Shown here: positions 1 through 11,616 of the stretch, piece by piece | How positions within the stretch are numbered: position 1 is the stretch's first letter | Layout: each line of letters starts with the position of its first letter | NCBI RefSeq assembly: GCF_000661915.1 | Contig: NZ_CP007509.1 | Span: forward strand, 2,187,501-2,251,500 | Source of the DNA: Stutzerimonas decontaminans | GTDB lineage: Bacteria > Pseudomonadota > Gammaproteobacteria > Pseudomonadales > Pseudomonadaceae | DNA: 64,000 nt | Direction: 5' to 3' | The notes under the pieces: model-generated | The model's database searches: none | Seen by the model: only the letters and a program-made list of their open reading frames with translations | What the model was told of the DNA's origin: nothing | Translations under genes and position numbers: made by a program

Positions 1-306
<306 letters not shown>

Positions 307-397
307 ATCGAAGACTTCAGCTTCTTCATAAGCTCCCACACGAATTGCTTGATTCACTAGCGAAAAGCGATTGGGTTTCGACCCGAGAGAGACGATT

Positions 398-474
<77 letters not shown>

Positions 475-504
475 ATTGTCATGGGATGTGGCCGATCTGT
501 AGAT

Positions 505-580
505 GGGGCCATAGCTCAGCTGGGAGAGCGCCTGCTTTGCACGCAGGAGGTCAGGAGTTCGATCCTCCTTGGCTCCACCA
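505..580 (+). tRNA. tRNA-Ala (anticodon TGC)
   Basis: A 76-nt cloverleaf. The acceptor GGGGCCA pairs with TGGCTCC (one G-U), the anticodon loop CTTTGCACG carries TGC, the T arm reads GTTCGATCC, and CCA is encoded. It sits 30 bp after tRNA-Ile in the same spacer. The following 255 bp to the 23S start contain no gene, only the spacer that forms part of the 23S processing stem. Confidence 0.98.
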
Positions 581-835
581 TTAACTCGATAATCGCTGAA
601 AGCTCAGAAATGAGTGCTGCTTGGGCATCCTGCCGGATGTTTGAGGGTATTGATTTCTGGTCTTTGCGCCAGAAGTGTTCTTTAAAAATTTGGGTATGTG
701 ATAGAAGTAGATTTGAGTGATCACTTTCACTGGTGGTTATTCAAGTCAAGGTAAAATTTGCGAGTAAAATTGCGGATTTTCGGCGAATGTCGTCTTCACG
801 TTATTAGACAGTAACCAGATTGCTTGGGGTTATAT

Positions 836-3726
<2,891 letters not shown>

Positions 3727-3873
3727 ATAACACCCAAACAATTTGATGTTTGCGTGTCAGACGGTTGAAGTCGACAAACAAACCGAAGATCAGCAACACT
3801 CGCAAGTAACATCGAAACAGACATCACATACCCAATTAGGGGAAGCGACTCAACACCGACTCCCCAACCGAAT

Positions 3874-3991
3874 TGCTTGACGACCATAGAGCGTTGGAAC
3901 CACCTGATCCCATCCCGAACTCAGTAGTGAAACGACGCATCGCCGATGGTAGTGTGGGGTCTCCCCATGTGAGAGTAGGTCATCGTCAAGC
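3874..3991 (+). rRNA. rrf: 5S ribosomal RNA
   Basis: About 118 nt. It starts TGCTTGACGACCATAGAGCG and ends GGTCATCGTCAAGC; the 5' GCTTGACGA pairs with the 3' TCGTCAAGC. It contains the conserved CCCGAACTCAG and GAAACGACGCATCGCCGATGG segments typical of Pseudomonas 5S. It is the last gene of the rrn operon, with the terminator about 10 bp downstream. Ends are accurate to 1-2 nt. Confidence 0.97.
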
Positions 3992-4000
3992 TCTTATCCC

Positions 4001-4040
4001 AAACCCCCGATCGGAGTAATCCGGTCGGGGGTTTGCTTTT
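4001..4040 (+). terminator. Rho-independent terminator of the rrn operon
   Basis: Arms AAACCCCCGA and TCGGGGGTTT enclose an inner TCGG/CCGG pairing around AGTAAT, followed by a T-rich tail (GCTTTT). It sits directly after 5S, so it ends the ribosomal RNA transcript. Confidence 0.9.
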
Positions 4041-4211
4041 GCGCTGAAGAAAGCCGCTGTGGGCGCTGGCTGCTCCTGGCTCGGCGCATAGGAGGGGGGC
4101 GAACAGCTTGGGTGCAGCAAGCCTGGCAGTGCGGCTTGTAATGCATGTATGGCGGCGCTAAAGCGCGTAGAATCGCGCCCCGATCCAGTGACCAGATGAT
4201 GAGTGGATAGC

Positions 4212-4568
4212 GTGGAAATATTTAAAGAATTTACATTCGAATCGGCCCACCGCCTGCCCCACGTGCCGCAAGGGCACAAATGTGGAAGGCTGCACGGCCA
4301 TTCTTTCCGGGTCGCGCTGTATATCAGTGGTCCGGTCGATCTGCATACAGGCTGGATTCGTGATTTCGGCGAAATAAAATCCATATTCAAGCCGTTGTAC
4401 GAATTGCTCGATCACAACTATCTGAACGACATCCCGGGTCTGGAAAACCCTACTAGCGAAAACCTGGCAAAATGGATCTGGAATGAGCTCAAGCCGTTGC
4501 TTCCAGAGCTTTCGCGTATCCGTATTCATGAAACTTGCACCAGCGGCTGCGAGTATCGTGGTGAATAG
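4212..4568 (+). CDS. queD: 6-carboxy-5,6,7,8-tetrahydropterin synthase (QueD)
   Basis: Converts 7,8-dihydroneopterin triphosphate to 6-carboxytetrahydropterin in the cytoplasm, an early step towards queuosine in tRNA. In the 118-aa form the zinc ligands are H13 (SAHRL), H28 and H30 (LHGHS). The catalytic Cys is C24 (KCGRLHGH), with D67-H68 (LDHNYLN) and E107 ([10 protein letters not shown]). Length and motifs match QueD rather than eukaryote-like PTPS. An in-frame GTG at 4203 would add three residues; I chose GTG 4212 because Pseudomonas homologues begin with MEIFKEF. Neither start has a good ribosome-binding site. It is a lone gene after the rrn operon. Confidence 0.93.
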   Translation: MEIFKEFTFESAHRLPHVPQGHKCGRLHGHSFRVALYISGPVDLHTGWIRDFGEIKSIFKPLYELLDHNYLNDIPGLENPTSENLAKWIWNELKPLLPELSRIRIHETCTSGCEYRGE

Positions 4569-4801
4569 CGTTTACTTTGGGGGCTCTGTAGTGGCAAGCC
4601 GCCAAGCGCTTGGCCAGGCGGACCGCTAAGAAACGCAACCTTCCGTATTAACTAAAAGCGAAGAGCCAACGCTTCCTGCTCAACCTGGCGACTTGGCGTG
4701 TCAGCTAGCGCCTGAGTCTCTGTATCTTTTGACACCTTCGCCCCGTCGCGCAGAGTACAGCGTTTTTTACGCGACCTAGATCGCTTCTAAGGAGAATTCG
4801 A

Positions 4802-6118
4802 ATGAACGCAGTTGTTGCGGCAGTCGGCATCATGCTGATCCTGAGTCTATGCCGCGTGCATGTAGTGGTTGCCCTTATTGCCGGAGCTCTGGCCGGCGGC
4901 TTGATCGGTGGGTTGGGGATTGAGGGTAGCCTTGCTGCGTTCAATAAGGGGCTCGGCGGCGGAGCCACGGTTGCGTTGTCGTACGCCTTGCTTGGTGCTT
5001 TCGCAGTGGCGATCGGGAAAAGCGGGCTGGCGCATGCTCTCGCTGACAGGGCCTTGAATCTGGTTGGCAAGCAAGGCGCCCAAGGCGCAGGCGCGGTTAA
5101 GTGGCTGATGATTGGTTTGCTACTTGCGGTGGCGGTTGCTTCTCAGAATATTCTGCCTATACACATTGCGTTCATCCCGCTTCTAGTCCCGCCACTCCTT
5201 TTCGTACTGTCAAAAATGAAGATCGACAGGCGCTTGATTGCCTGTGTTCTCGCGTTCGGTCTTATCACTCCGTATATGTTCCTACCGGTGGGGTTCGGCA
5301 ACATTTTCCTGAACGAGATTTTGCTAGCAAACGTCGCTAAGAGCGGCGTGGATGTCACTGGAATAAAAGTAACGCAGGCTATGTTTATCCCGGCAATGGG
5401 GATGGTTGCTGGCTTATTCATCGCTTTTTACAGCTATCGCAAGCCCCGCGAATACGACCTTGCGCGGATTGAGCAGGTTGAAAAAACCGCAGTTAGCTAC
5501 AGTCCACTTACTTTGTTCGTCGCAGCAATAGCTGTTGCAGCTGCCTTCGTGATTCAGCTGTGGTTGGATTCGATGATACTTGGCGCGCTTGTGGGGTTTG
5601 TGATCTTCTCAGTTTCCGGGGTGGTACGTTGGCGAGAAGCGGATGATCTGTTCACCGATGGTATGAAGATGATGGCTATGATCGGCTTCATCATGATCGC
5701 GGCCGCCGGATTTGCTGAAGTTATGCGTGAAACTGGCGAAGTGAAACTGCTGGTAGACACCTCGGCTCAATGGATTGGAGGTAGCAAGGCCGTTGGCGCG
5801 CTGTTGATGCTCCTGGTCGGTCTTCTGGTGACCATTGGCATCGGCTCATCCTTCTCTACCGTGCCGATAATCGCAGCGATTTTTGTACCACTTGGTGTAG
5901 AGCTTGGTTTTAGCCCGCTGGCGATCGTCAGTCTGGTCGGGACTGCGGGTGCTCTGGGTGACGGCGGCTCACCGGCCTCCGACTCGACGCTGGGCCCGAC
6001 CGCCGGCCTGAACGCAGACGGCCAGCATAATCATATTTGGGACACCGTCGTGCCGACGTTCCTGCACTACAACCTTCCACTGCTGGCTTTTGGCTGGCTA
6101 GCGGCGATGACCCTGTAA
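4802..6118 (+). CDS. NhaC/YuiF-type ion or amino-acid antiporter, COG2056 family
   Basis: A 438-aa integral membrane protein with about 11-12 hydrophobic segments spread over the whole length, rich in Gly and Ala. It fits the Na+/H+ antiporter superfamily close to NhaC and the predicted histidine transporter YuiF (COG2056). A conserved-looking loop with GDGGSPASDSTLGPTAG lies near residues 385-400, typical for this family. The ATG follows a good TAAGGAG site (4789-4795, 6-bp gap). It is flanked by queD and a separate AI-2E family gene, with a roughly 230-bp upstream gap, so it is probably transcribed alone. The substrate cannot be told from sequence. Confidence 0.8.
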   Translation: MNAVVAAVGIMLILSLCRVHVVVALIAGALAGGLIGGLGIEGSLAAFNKGLGGGATVALSYALLGAFAVAIGKSGLAHALADRALNLVGKQGAQGAGAVKWLMIGLLLAVAVASQNILPIHIAFIPLLVPPLLFVLSKMKIDRRLIACVLAFGLITPYMFLPVGFGNIFLNEILLANVAKSGVDVTGIKVTQAMFIPAMGMVAGLFIAFYSYRKPREYDLARIEQVEKTAVSYSPLTLFVAAIAVAAAFVIQLWLDSMILGALVGFVIFSVSGVVRWREADDLFTDGMKMMAMIGFIMIAAAGFAEVMRETGEVKLLVDTSAQWIGGSKAVGALLMLLVGLLVTIGIGSSFSTVPIIAAIFVPLGVELGFSPLAIVSLVGTAGALGDGGSPASDSTLGPTAGLNADGQHNHIWDTVVPTFLHYNLPLLAFGWLAAMTL

Positions 6119-6241
6119 CTCCGCTGAGTTCAGATTAGAGCCGTCCGCTTGCTGACTGCCCTACATCGATTGATCGCCTGGCCCGCACTCGTACCGTCGC
6201 CCGTTGACTAAACAGAACTGGACGTGGCTGCAGGGTCAACA

Positions 6242-7300
6242 ATGGTCAATTCGACGCTCGAGCAAAAGGTCTTCCTTGCTCTGCTGGTAGTGGTTTCTCT
6301 CGCTTTCGGTTGGATCCTGCTGCCGTTCTACGGGGCAGTCTTCTGGGCAGTTATCCTCGCGATCATCTTTGCTCCGCTACAGCGGTATTTGTACCGCCGC
6401 TTGAATCAGCGACGTAATCTGGCAGCGCTATTTACGCTGCTGGTTTGCTTGCTGGTTGCCGTTTTGCCGGTGATCCTGACTACTGGGATGCTGGTTCAGG
6501 AAGGGGCGACACTCTACAAGCAGATCGAAAGCGGGGAGTTGGATATCGGCGGCTGGGTAGCGAGCTTCCGGGATCTGCTGCCTCAGTCGGTGCAGCTGCA
6601 ACTGCAGCGCTTCGGTTTCGGTGACCTTGAGTCGATGCGGGAGCGGCTTGCCTCTGGCGCTCTGGAGGGAAGTCAGTTCCTGGCTACCAAGGCATTCAGC
6701 TTTGGCCAAGGCACTTTCCAGTTCCTGATCAGTTTTTTCGTGATGCTGTATCTACTGTTCTTCTTCATCCGGGACGGCCGCGAGCTTGTTGCACGGATTA
6801 GAAAGGCAATTCCGCTCAGCGATGGGCAGAAGCGGCGGCTGTTCAACAAGTTCACACGCGTGGTCCGAGCAACGGTCAAGGGGAACATTGTCGTCGCCGT
6901 CACACAAGGCGTGCTGGGAGGGATCATCTTCGCGGTGCTGGGGATTTCTGGCGCTTTGCTGTGGGGCGTGCTGATGGCGTTTTTGTCGCTGTTGCCGGCG
7001 GTGGGGGCTGGCCTGATCTGGACGCCCGTTGCCATCTACTTCCTGATGACCGGAGCGATCTGGCAAGGCGTGGTACTAACGTTTTACGGCGTGCTGGTGA
7101 TTGGGCTGGTAGACAACATACTCCGGCCAATTCTGGTCGGGAAGGACACCAAGATGCCGGATTACGTTGTACTCATCTCGACGCTGGGTGGCTTGGCGCT
7201 GTTTGGTCTGAACGGTTTTGTCATCGGCCCCTTGGTAGCCGCGCTGTTCATCTCGACCTGGGGACTTTTTACTTCTCCGGAAGAGCCTGGGGTGGGGTAG
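6242..7300 (+). CDS. AI-2E family transporter (YdiK/PerM-like membrane protein)
   Basis: A 352-aa protein of the AI-2E exporter/PerM family (PF01594), inner membrane. Hydrophobic segments are near residues 10-60, 65-95, 150-175 and 205-340, with a soluble stretch between. The family motif region around LRPILVGKDTKMPDYVVL lies near residue 290 and is followed by the final pair of helices. The actual substrate of most members is unknown and need not be autoinducer-2. ATG 6242 is preferred over GTG 6224; neither has a strong ribosome-binding site. It converges with phoX, with a hairpin between. Confidence 0.85.
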   Translation: MVNSTLEQKVFLALLVVVSLAFGWILLPFYGAVFWAVILAIIFAPLQRYLYRRLNQRRNLAALFTLLVCLLVAVLPVILTTGMLVQEGATLYKQIESGELDIGGWVASFRDLLPQSVQLQLQRFGFGDLESMRERLASGALEGSQFLATKAFSFGQGTFQFLISFFVMLYLLFFFIRDGRELVARIRKAIPLSDGQKRRLFNKFTRVVRATVKGNIVVAVTQGVLGGIIFAVLGISGALLWGVLMAFLSLLPAVGAGLIWTPVAIYFLMTGAIWQGVVLTFYGVLVIGLVDNILRPILVGKDTKMPDYVVLISTLGGLALFGLNGFVIGPLVAALFISTWGLFTSPEEPGVG

Positions 7301-7320
7301 TGGGGCTTAGCTGTCAAAGG

Positions 7321-7348
7321 AAGGGGGCCAGCACCAGCCAGCCCCCTT
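7321..7348. terminator. Hairpin between convergent genes, probable terminator
   Basis: AAGGGGGC at 7321-7328 pairs with GCCCCCTT at 7341-7348 across a 12-nt loop. It lies in the 53-bp gap between the ends of the AI-2E family gene and phoX. There is no long T run, so termination strength is uncertain. Confidence 0.5.
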
Positions 7349-7353
7349 GCTGG

Positions 7354-9348
7354 TCACATCAGACGCTTTCCGTCTTCGCGGGTGATTATTACCGTTGCTG
7401 AGCGTGGCCTGCGGCCCGGGCCATCCGGCCATGTACTTGTGTAGTTCGTAGTGGTCGAGCCTTCACCTGGGTGCTGGATATTGACGAACATCGTCCGGAA
7501 GTCCGGCGTTGTCGCGATCCCGGTCACCTCAGCGCCCTTAGGTCCGACGAGGAACCGCTTGGTCTCGCCTGTTTTGGGGTCTGATACCAGCATCTGGTTG
7601 TTACCAAATGGTCCTGAGTTCAGTTGGCTGCCGCTCATGTCGGTCTGGATCCAAAGGCGACCTTCATCGTCGAACCATAGCCCATCAGGGCTGGCCAAGA
7701 TGCTGCTTTCATCGAGAGGTTTCCCTTTCGGACCGCGACTATTCTCCTGCGGGCCGGCGAGAAGATAGATGTCCCAGTGGAATCTTGTGCCCGCGAAGTC
7801 GCTGCTCCCCTCGCGCCACCGGATGATATGCCCAAACGGGTTAGGTGCACGTGGATTGGAGGCATCTGCCTCCTGACGGCCACTGTTGTTGGTGAGAGTG
7901 AAGTAGACCTCGCCGGTATCAGGATTCACCGCGCCCCACTCTGGCCGGTCCATCTTGGTCGCACCAACTATGTCTGCCGCCAAACGGGTGTTGATCAAGA
8001 CTTCACCCTGATCGGCGAACTGGACGCCGGCTGCCTCGCAGGCGCGCTTGAATGCCGGATTGGCATGATCCAAGGCGAGCCAGTCGCCGCTGCCGTCGGC
8101 GTTGAAACGCGCCACATAGAGAATGCCGTCGTCCAGCAGGCGGCCATCGCTGCGCTGTGGCCGGTACTTATCGCGGCTAACGTACTTATAGATGTACTCG
8201 TTCTGCGAGTCGTCGCCTGAGTAGCAAACGACGGGGCGGCCTGGCTTGACCGGGGCGAACACCAGACCTTCATGGGCGAAACGACCTAACGCAGTGTGTT
8301 TCACCGGGGTCGCGTTGGGGTCGAATGGATCTAACTCGACTACCCAGCCGAAGGTATTCGGCTCGTTGCGGTAATCGGCCTGTGGAGCGGCGGCCATGCG
8401 GGTTGCATTGAACCGCTCGAATTCATCGCCGGCGACTGTTTCCCAGCCGTAACGACTACTACTGCGTACACCATAGCGGCTGAGCTCGCGTGGTAGTTCA
8501 GTGTCGGTGGTGGCGAAATAGCCGGCCCAGTTCTCTTCACATGTCAGGTAGGTGCCCCAAGGGGTGTGCCCGTTAGCGCAGTTATTGAGAGTGCCGCGGG
8601 TCGACGTACCGCTCGGGCTGTAACGCGTGCGCATTAGTGCATGACCGCGAGCGGGGCCTTCAATGCGCATTGGGGTGGCACCAGTGATGCGGCGATTGCG
8701 CGCCGTCGGCAGCACTGACCATTCGCCACGCGGGCCGCGGCGTATCTCCACGACGGACACGCCGTGCGCGTTGATCTCTTTACGCACCTCGTCGACATTG
8801 GTGCGCTTGCCACCCACTACGGTCGGACCATTGCGGTGGAGCAGGGGGGCGTCGATGTACTCATGATTGAGCACCAGCAGGCCATGGTCACTCTGACGCC
8901 CGCCGAGTTTTGCGTTCATTGGAAAGAAGTGCATCCCGTCGTGGTGCATGCCCACCTGCTGAGCCTGGTCTTCTGCGCTGTTGCTGCCATCTTCGAGCCA
9001 GGCCGGATAGCGACCGGTAATAGGCGTACCCCAAGGAATGAAGGTGGTGGCAGAGTAGCCGGCAGGTACCGTGATGGCATCTGCCCGAGTAACTGCAACC
9101 GGCGTGAAGGGCAGCCGGGTACGGCGCTTGAACGGAATATCCTTGAGTCCCCGCGCTGCCGGCTCGGCTGCTTGTACGAGGCCCGGAAGCGACGCGCCAA
9201 GAAACGCCAGGGCGCCGATTGCTGCGCCGCCGGCGAGCACTTTTCGGCGACCAATGGAGATCACATCCTGAATATGCGGGTTCGTTGAATGGTTACTGGG
9301 CAACTCGTCCCCGTTGCCGAACAGAATGTCGTTGTTCTCAGTAATCAC
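7354..9348 (-). CDS. phoX: PhoX-family alkaline phosphatase (DUF839), Tat-exported
   Basis: A 664-aa member of the PhoX/DUF839 family, Ca/Fe-dependent phosphatases that act on phosphomonoesters outside the cytoplasm. A twin-arginine signal (GRRKVLAGG, R34-R35) follows a long N-region, then a hydrophobic stretch, with a likely cut near residue 60. The body has PhoX features such as the CEENW segment (LTCEENWAGYF) and GRFAHEG, and ends without a membrane anchor. Start GTG 9348 is chosen because GGAG precedes it by 7 bp; the ATG nearby is out of frame. A Pho box lies about 50 bp upstream, implying PhoB control under phosphate starvation. Confidence 0.88.
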   Translation of the reverse strand: MITENNDILFGNGDELPSNHSTNPHIQDVISIGRRKVLAGGAAIGALAFLGASLPGLVQAAEPAARGLKDIPFKRRTRLPFTPVAVTRADAITVPAGYSATTFIPWGTPITGRYPAWLEDGSNSAEDQAQQVGMHHDGMHFFPMNAKLGGRQSDHGLLVLNHEYIDAPLLHRNGPTVVGGKRTNVDEVRKEINAHGVSVVEIRRGPRGEWSVLPTARNRRITGATPMRIEGPARGHALMRTRYSPSGTSTRGTLNNCANGHTPWGTYLTCEENWAGYFATTDTELPRELSRYGVRSSSRYGWETVAGDEFERFNATRMAAAPQADYRNEPNTFGWVVELDPFDPNATPVKHTALGRFAHEGLVFAPVKPGRPVVCYSGDDSQNEYIYKYVSRDKYRPQRSDGRLLDDGILYVARFNADGSGDWLALDHANPAFKRACEAAGVQFADQGEVLINTRLAADIVGATKMDRPEWGAVNPDTGEVYFTLTNNSGRQEADASNPRAPNPFGHIIRWREGSSDFAGTRFHWDIYLLAGPQENSRGPKGKPLDESSILASPDGLWFDDEGRLWIQTDMSGSQLNSGPFGNNQMLVSDPKTGETKRFLVGPKGAEVTGIATTPDFRTMFVNIQHPGEGSTTTNYTSTWPDGPGRRPRSATVIITREDGKRLM

Positions 9349-9400
9349 GGCGCAGCTCCATAACGATTTGTTGTCGGAGCCATGACGCTAAATTGCATAT

Positions 9401-9418
9401 GCGACAGCAGAATGACAG
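9401..9418 (-). promoter_or_regulatory. Probable PhoB-binding Pho box upstream of phoX
   Basis: On the minus strand this reads CTGTCAT-TCTG-CTGTCGC: two 7-bp direct repeats 11 bp apart, fitting CTGTCAT-N4-CTGTCAT with two mismatches in the second repeat. It lies 53 bp before the phoX start, where a Pho box would replace the -35 element. The link to PhoB is inferred from the match and from the gene's function. Confidence 0.75.
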
Positions 9419-9468
9419 TTGTGTATTTGGCCGACGAAGCGCCGGCGCGCGGCACTTTTTTGGCTGAA

Positions 9469-9502
9469 AAAAAAGCCTCGGCGCATGGGCCGAGGCTTTT
9501 TC
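9469..9502 (-). terminator. Rho-independent terminator of aceA
   Basis: GCCTCGGC and GCCGAGGC form the stem around GCATGG, flanked by A-runs on one side and T-runs on the other, so it can work in both directions. It lies about 36 bp after the aceA stop. Confidence 0.88.
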
Positions 9503-9537
9503 ACTACACCGCAGCTATGAAGGCTGCGAACCCGTTC

Positions 9538-11133
9538 TTAGTGGAACTGGTTCATGGTGTTGTCTTTACCGCTTGCCTTCAGAGCAGCTTCGCCAGCGAA
9601 GTACTCTTTGTGGTTGTCGCCGATGTCGGAACCAGCCATGTTCTGGTGCTTGACGCAGGCGATACCCTGACGCAGTTCCTGACGCTGGACACCCTTCACG
9701 TAGGCCAGCATGCCCTGGTCGGCGAAGTAGCCTTTGGCCAGGTTGTCGGTGGACAGGGCCGCTGTGTGGTAAGTCGGCAGGGTGATCAGGTGGTGGAAGA
9801 TACCGGCGTGGGCCGAACCGTCGCGCTGGAAGGTGCGGATCTTCTCGTCAGCAACCTGAGCCAGTTCGGTTTCGTCGTACTCGACGCTCATCAGCTTGGC
9901 GCGGTCGTAGGCGGAAACGTCCTTGCCTTCGGCAACCATGGCGTCGAACACCTGCTGGCGGAAGTTCAGGGTCCAGTTGAAGGAAGGGCTGTTGTTGTAA
10001 ACCAGCTTGGCGTTCGGGATGACCTTGCGGATTTCGTCAACCATGGCCGCGATCTGCCCAACGTGCGGCTTCTCGGTTTCGATCCAGAGCAGGTCGGCGC
10101 CGTTCTGCAGGCTGGTGATGCAGTCCAGTACGCAGCGAGCTTCACCGGTGCCAGCACGGAACTGGAACAGGTTGGACGGCAGACGCTTGGGACGCAGCAG
10201 CTTGCCTTCGCGCTTGATCACGACGTCGCCGTTGCCCAGTGCGGCTTCGGAGACTTCTTCGCAATCGAGGAAGGAGTTGTACAGGTCGCCCAGGTCGCCC
10301 GGCTCTTTGGTCACGGCGATCTGCTTGGTCAGGCCAGCACCCAGGGAGTCGGTACGAGCAACGATCACGCCGTTGTCGATACCCAGCTCGAGGAAGGCGT
10401 AACGTACGGCTGCGATCTTGGCGAGGAAGTCGGCGTGAGGAACGGTCACTTTACCGTCCTGGTGGCCGCACTGCTTCTCGTCAGAAACCTGGTTTTCGAT
10501 CTGGATGCAGCAAGCGCCCGCTTCGATCATGCGCTTGGCCAGCAGATAGGTGGCTTCCGGGTTACCGAAGCCAGCGTCGATGTCGGCGATGATCGGTACG
10601 ATGTGGGTTTCGTAGTTGTCGATCTGGTTCTGGATCTCGGCAGCCTTGGCGCCGTCGCCGGCTTCGCGAGCGGCGTCCAGAGCGGTGAACAGCAGGTCCA
10701 GTTCACGGCTGTCAGCCTGACGCAGGAAGGTGTACAGCTCTTCGATCAGGTCGGAAACGGCAGTCTTCTCGTGCATGGACTGGTCCGGCAGCGGGCCGAA
10801 CTCGGAGCGCAGAGCAGCAACCATCCAGCCAGACAGGTAGAGGTAGCGCTTGTTGGTGGTCTTCAGGTGCTTCTTGATGGAGATCAGCTTCTGCTGGCCG
10901 ATGAAGCCATGCCAGCAGCCAAGGGACTGCGTGTAGACGGACGAGTCGGCGTCGTACTCGGCCATGTCCTTGCGCATGATGTCGGCGGTGTACTGAGCAA
11001 TCTCCAGACCGGTCTTGAAGCGGTTCTGGGCGCGCATGCGAGCGACGGACTCAGGGTTGATGGCGGCCCAGCTGCTGCCGTATTGCTCTTTCAGGGCGGC
11101 AACTGCCTTGATGTCGTCTTGATATGCGGACAT
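9538..11133 (-). CDS. aceA: Isocitrate lyase
   Basis: First enzyme of the glyoxylate shunt: cleaves isocitrate to succinate and glyoxylate, needed for growth on acetate, fatty acids or ethanol. The 531-aa length is that of the long Pseudomonas-type enzyme. The metal-binding D184/D186 are in IADIDAGFG. The catalytic loop reads KQCGH (residues 220-224, C222 catalytic), the form normal for this subclass rather than KKCGH. ATG 11133 follows AAGGA with a good gap; a TTG six bases upstream is less likely. It is monocistronic, with its own terminator and a long, apparently non-coding leader upstream. Confidence 0.97.
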   Translation of the reverse strand: MSAYQDDIKAVAALKEQYGSSWAAINPESVARMRAQNRFKTGLEIAQYTADIMRKDMAEYDADSSVYTQSLGCWHGFIGQQKLISIKKHLKTTNKRYLYLSGWMVAALRSEFGPLPDQSMHEKTAVSDLIEELYTFLRQADSRELDLLFTALDAAREAGDGAKAAEIQNQIDNYETHIVPIIADIDAGFGNPEATYLLAKRMIEAGACCIQIENQVSDEKQCGHQDGKVTVPHADFLAKIAAVRYAFLELGIDNGVIVARTDSLGAGLTKQIAVTKEPGDLGDLYNSFLDCEEVSEAALGNGDVVIKREGKLLRPKRLPSNLFQFRAGTGEARCVLDCITSLQNGADLLWIETEKPHVGQIAAMVDEIRKVIPNAKLVYNNSPSFNWTLNFRQQVFDAMVAEGKDVSAYDRAKLMSVEYDETELAQVADEKIRTFQRDGSAHAGIFHHLITLPTYHTAALSTDNLAKGYFADQGMLAYVKGVQRQELRQGIACVKHQNMAGSDIGDNHKEYFAGEAALKASGKDNTMNQFH

Positions 11134-11523
11134 GTTCAATCCTTCAAAAATGAGTGTGGTTGAGCACCGACTTTTCCCACCGAAACCTACGTGCTATCGC
11201 TGATCATTGCGGGCAACACGCGGCAGAGCGTCGAAATATCGACCGGGACGAGGATTGAACCAAGAGAAGGGGGGATACGATCGCCGGGCTGGTTCCGCTT
11301 GTTGCGCCCACAGCCGGCGTGGCTGCCGTGTGCGTTACAACAACGAAAAGCTGTCAGTCTGGCTGATGCGTCAATCGCTACCCCGTCCCTCAGGACGACT
11401 CGTTCCAGTCGCAACCTCGTCAGTCCGCCTTGTGGGCAGTACAGTCACGGAACGGCTCGGCTGGTTGGCTTGAGCACGCCCCGGAGACCCTTGCCAGGGC
11501 CCCTGGTTAGCGGGAGCGGGGCA
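11134..11523 (-). other. Long untranslated leader of aceA (inferred)
   Basis: I see no convincing gene here; reading frames on both strands have no homology I recognise and no good start signals. If the promoter at 11524-11552 is used, this becomes a roughly 380-nt 5' leader of aceA mRNA. No known riboswitch or sRNA is recognised in it. Confidence 0.4.
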
Positions 11524-11552
11524 ATAATGCTCCGCTGAATTGGCATCGTCAA
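11524..11552 (-). promoter_or_regulatory. Candidate sigma-70 promoter for aceA
   Basis: On the minus strand, TTGACG (11552-11547) and CATTAT (11529-11524) are separated by exactly 17 bp. It points towards aceA. It overlaps a hairpin with arms AGCGGGGCA and TGCTCCGCT at 11515-11536. Predicted only from sequence. Confidence 0.5.
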
Positions 11553-11558
11553 TCGTTT

Positions 11559-11584
11559 TGTAGTGTTTTTTTTATGGCACTACA
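11559..11584. promoter_or_regulatory. Inverted repeat TGTAGTG-N12-CACTACA, candidate regulator site for aceA
   Basis: Perfect 7-bp arms sit 7 bp upstream of the predicted -35. Half-sites TGTAGT/ACTACA resemble those I recall for RccR, the KDPG-responsive repressor of glyoxylate and pyruvate genes in Pseudomonas. The spacing here is 14 bp between those half-sites, against the 5 bp I remember, about one helical turn longer. The assignment is an inference. Confidence 0.45.
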
Positions 11585-11616
11585 TCGCTCGTAAAGACGG
11601 AGGAAACGTGATGCAG

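Noticed and set aside
9382..11163. 593-codon plus-strand frame opposite aceA
   Set aside because: Exact antisense of a conserved enzyme; arises from high GC in third positions. Its predicted protein has no recognisable motif or start site.
11515..11536. Hairpin AGCGGGGCA/TGCTCCGCT as a terminator of the secretin-N operon
   Set aside because: No T tract in either direction, and it overlaps the predicted aceA -10; more likely part of the leader or promoter DNA.
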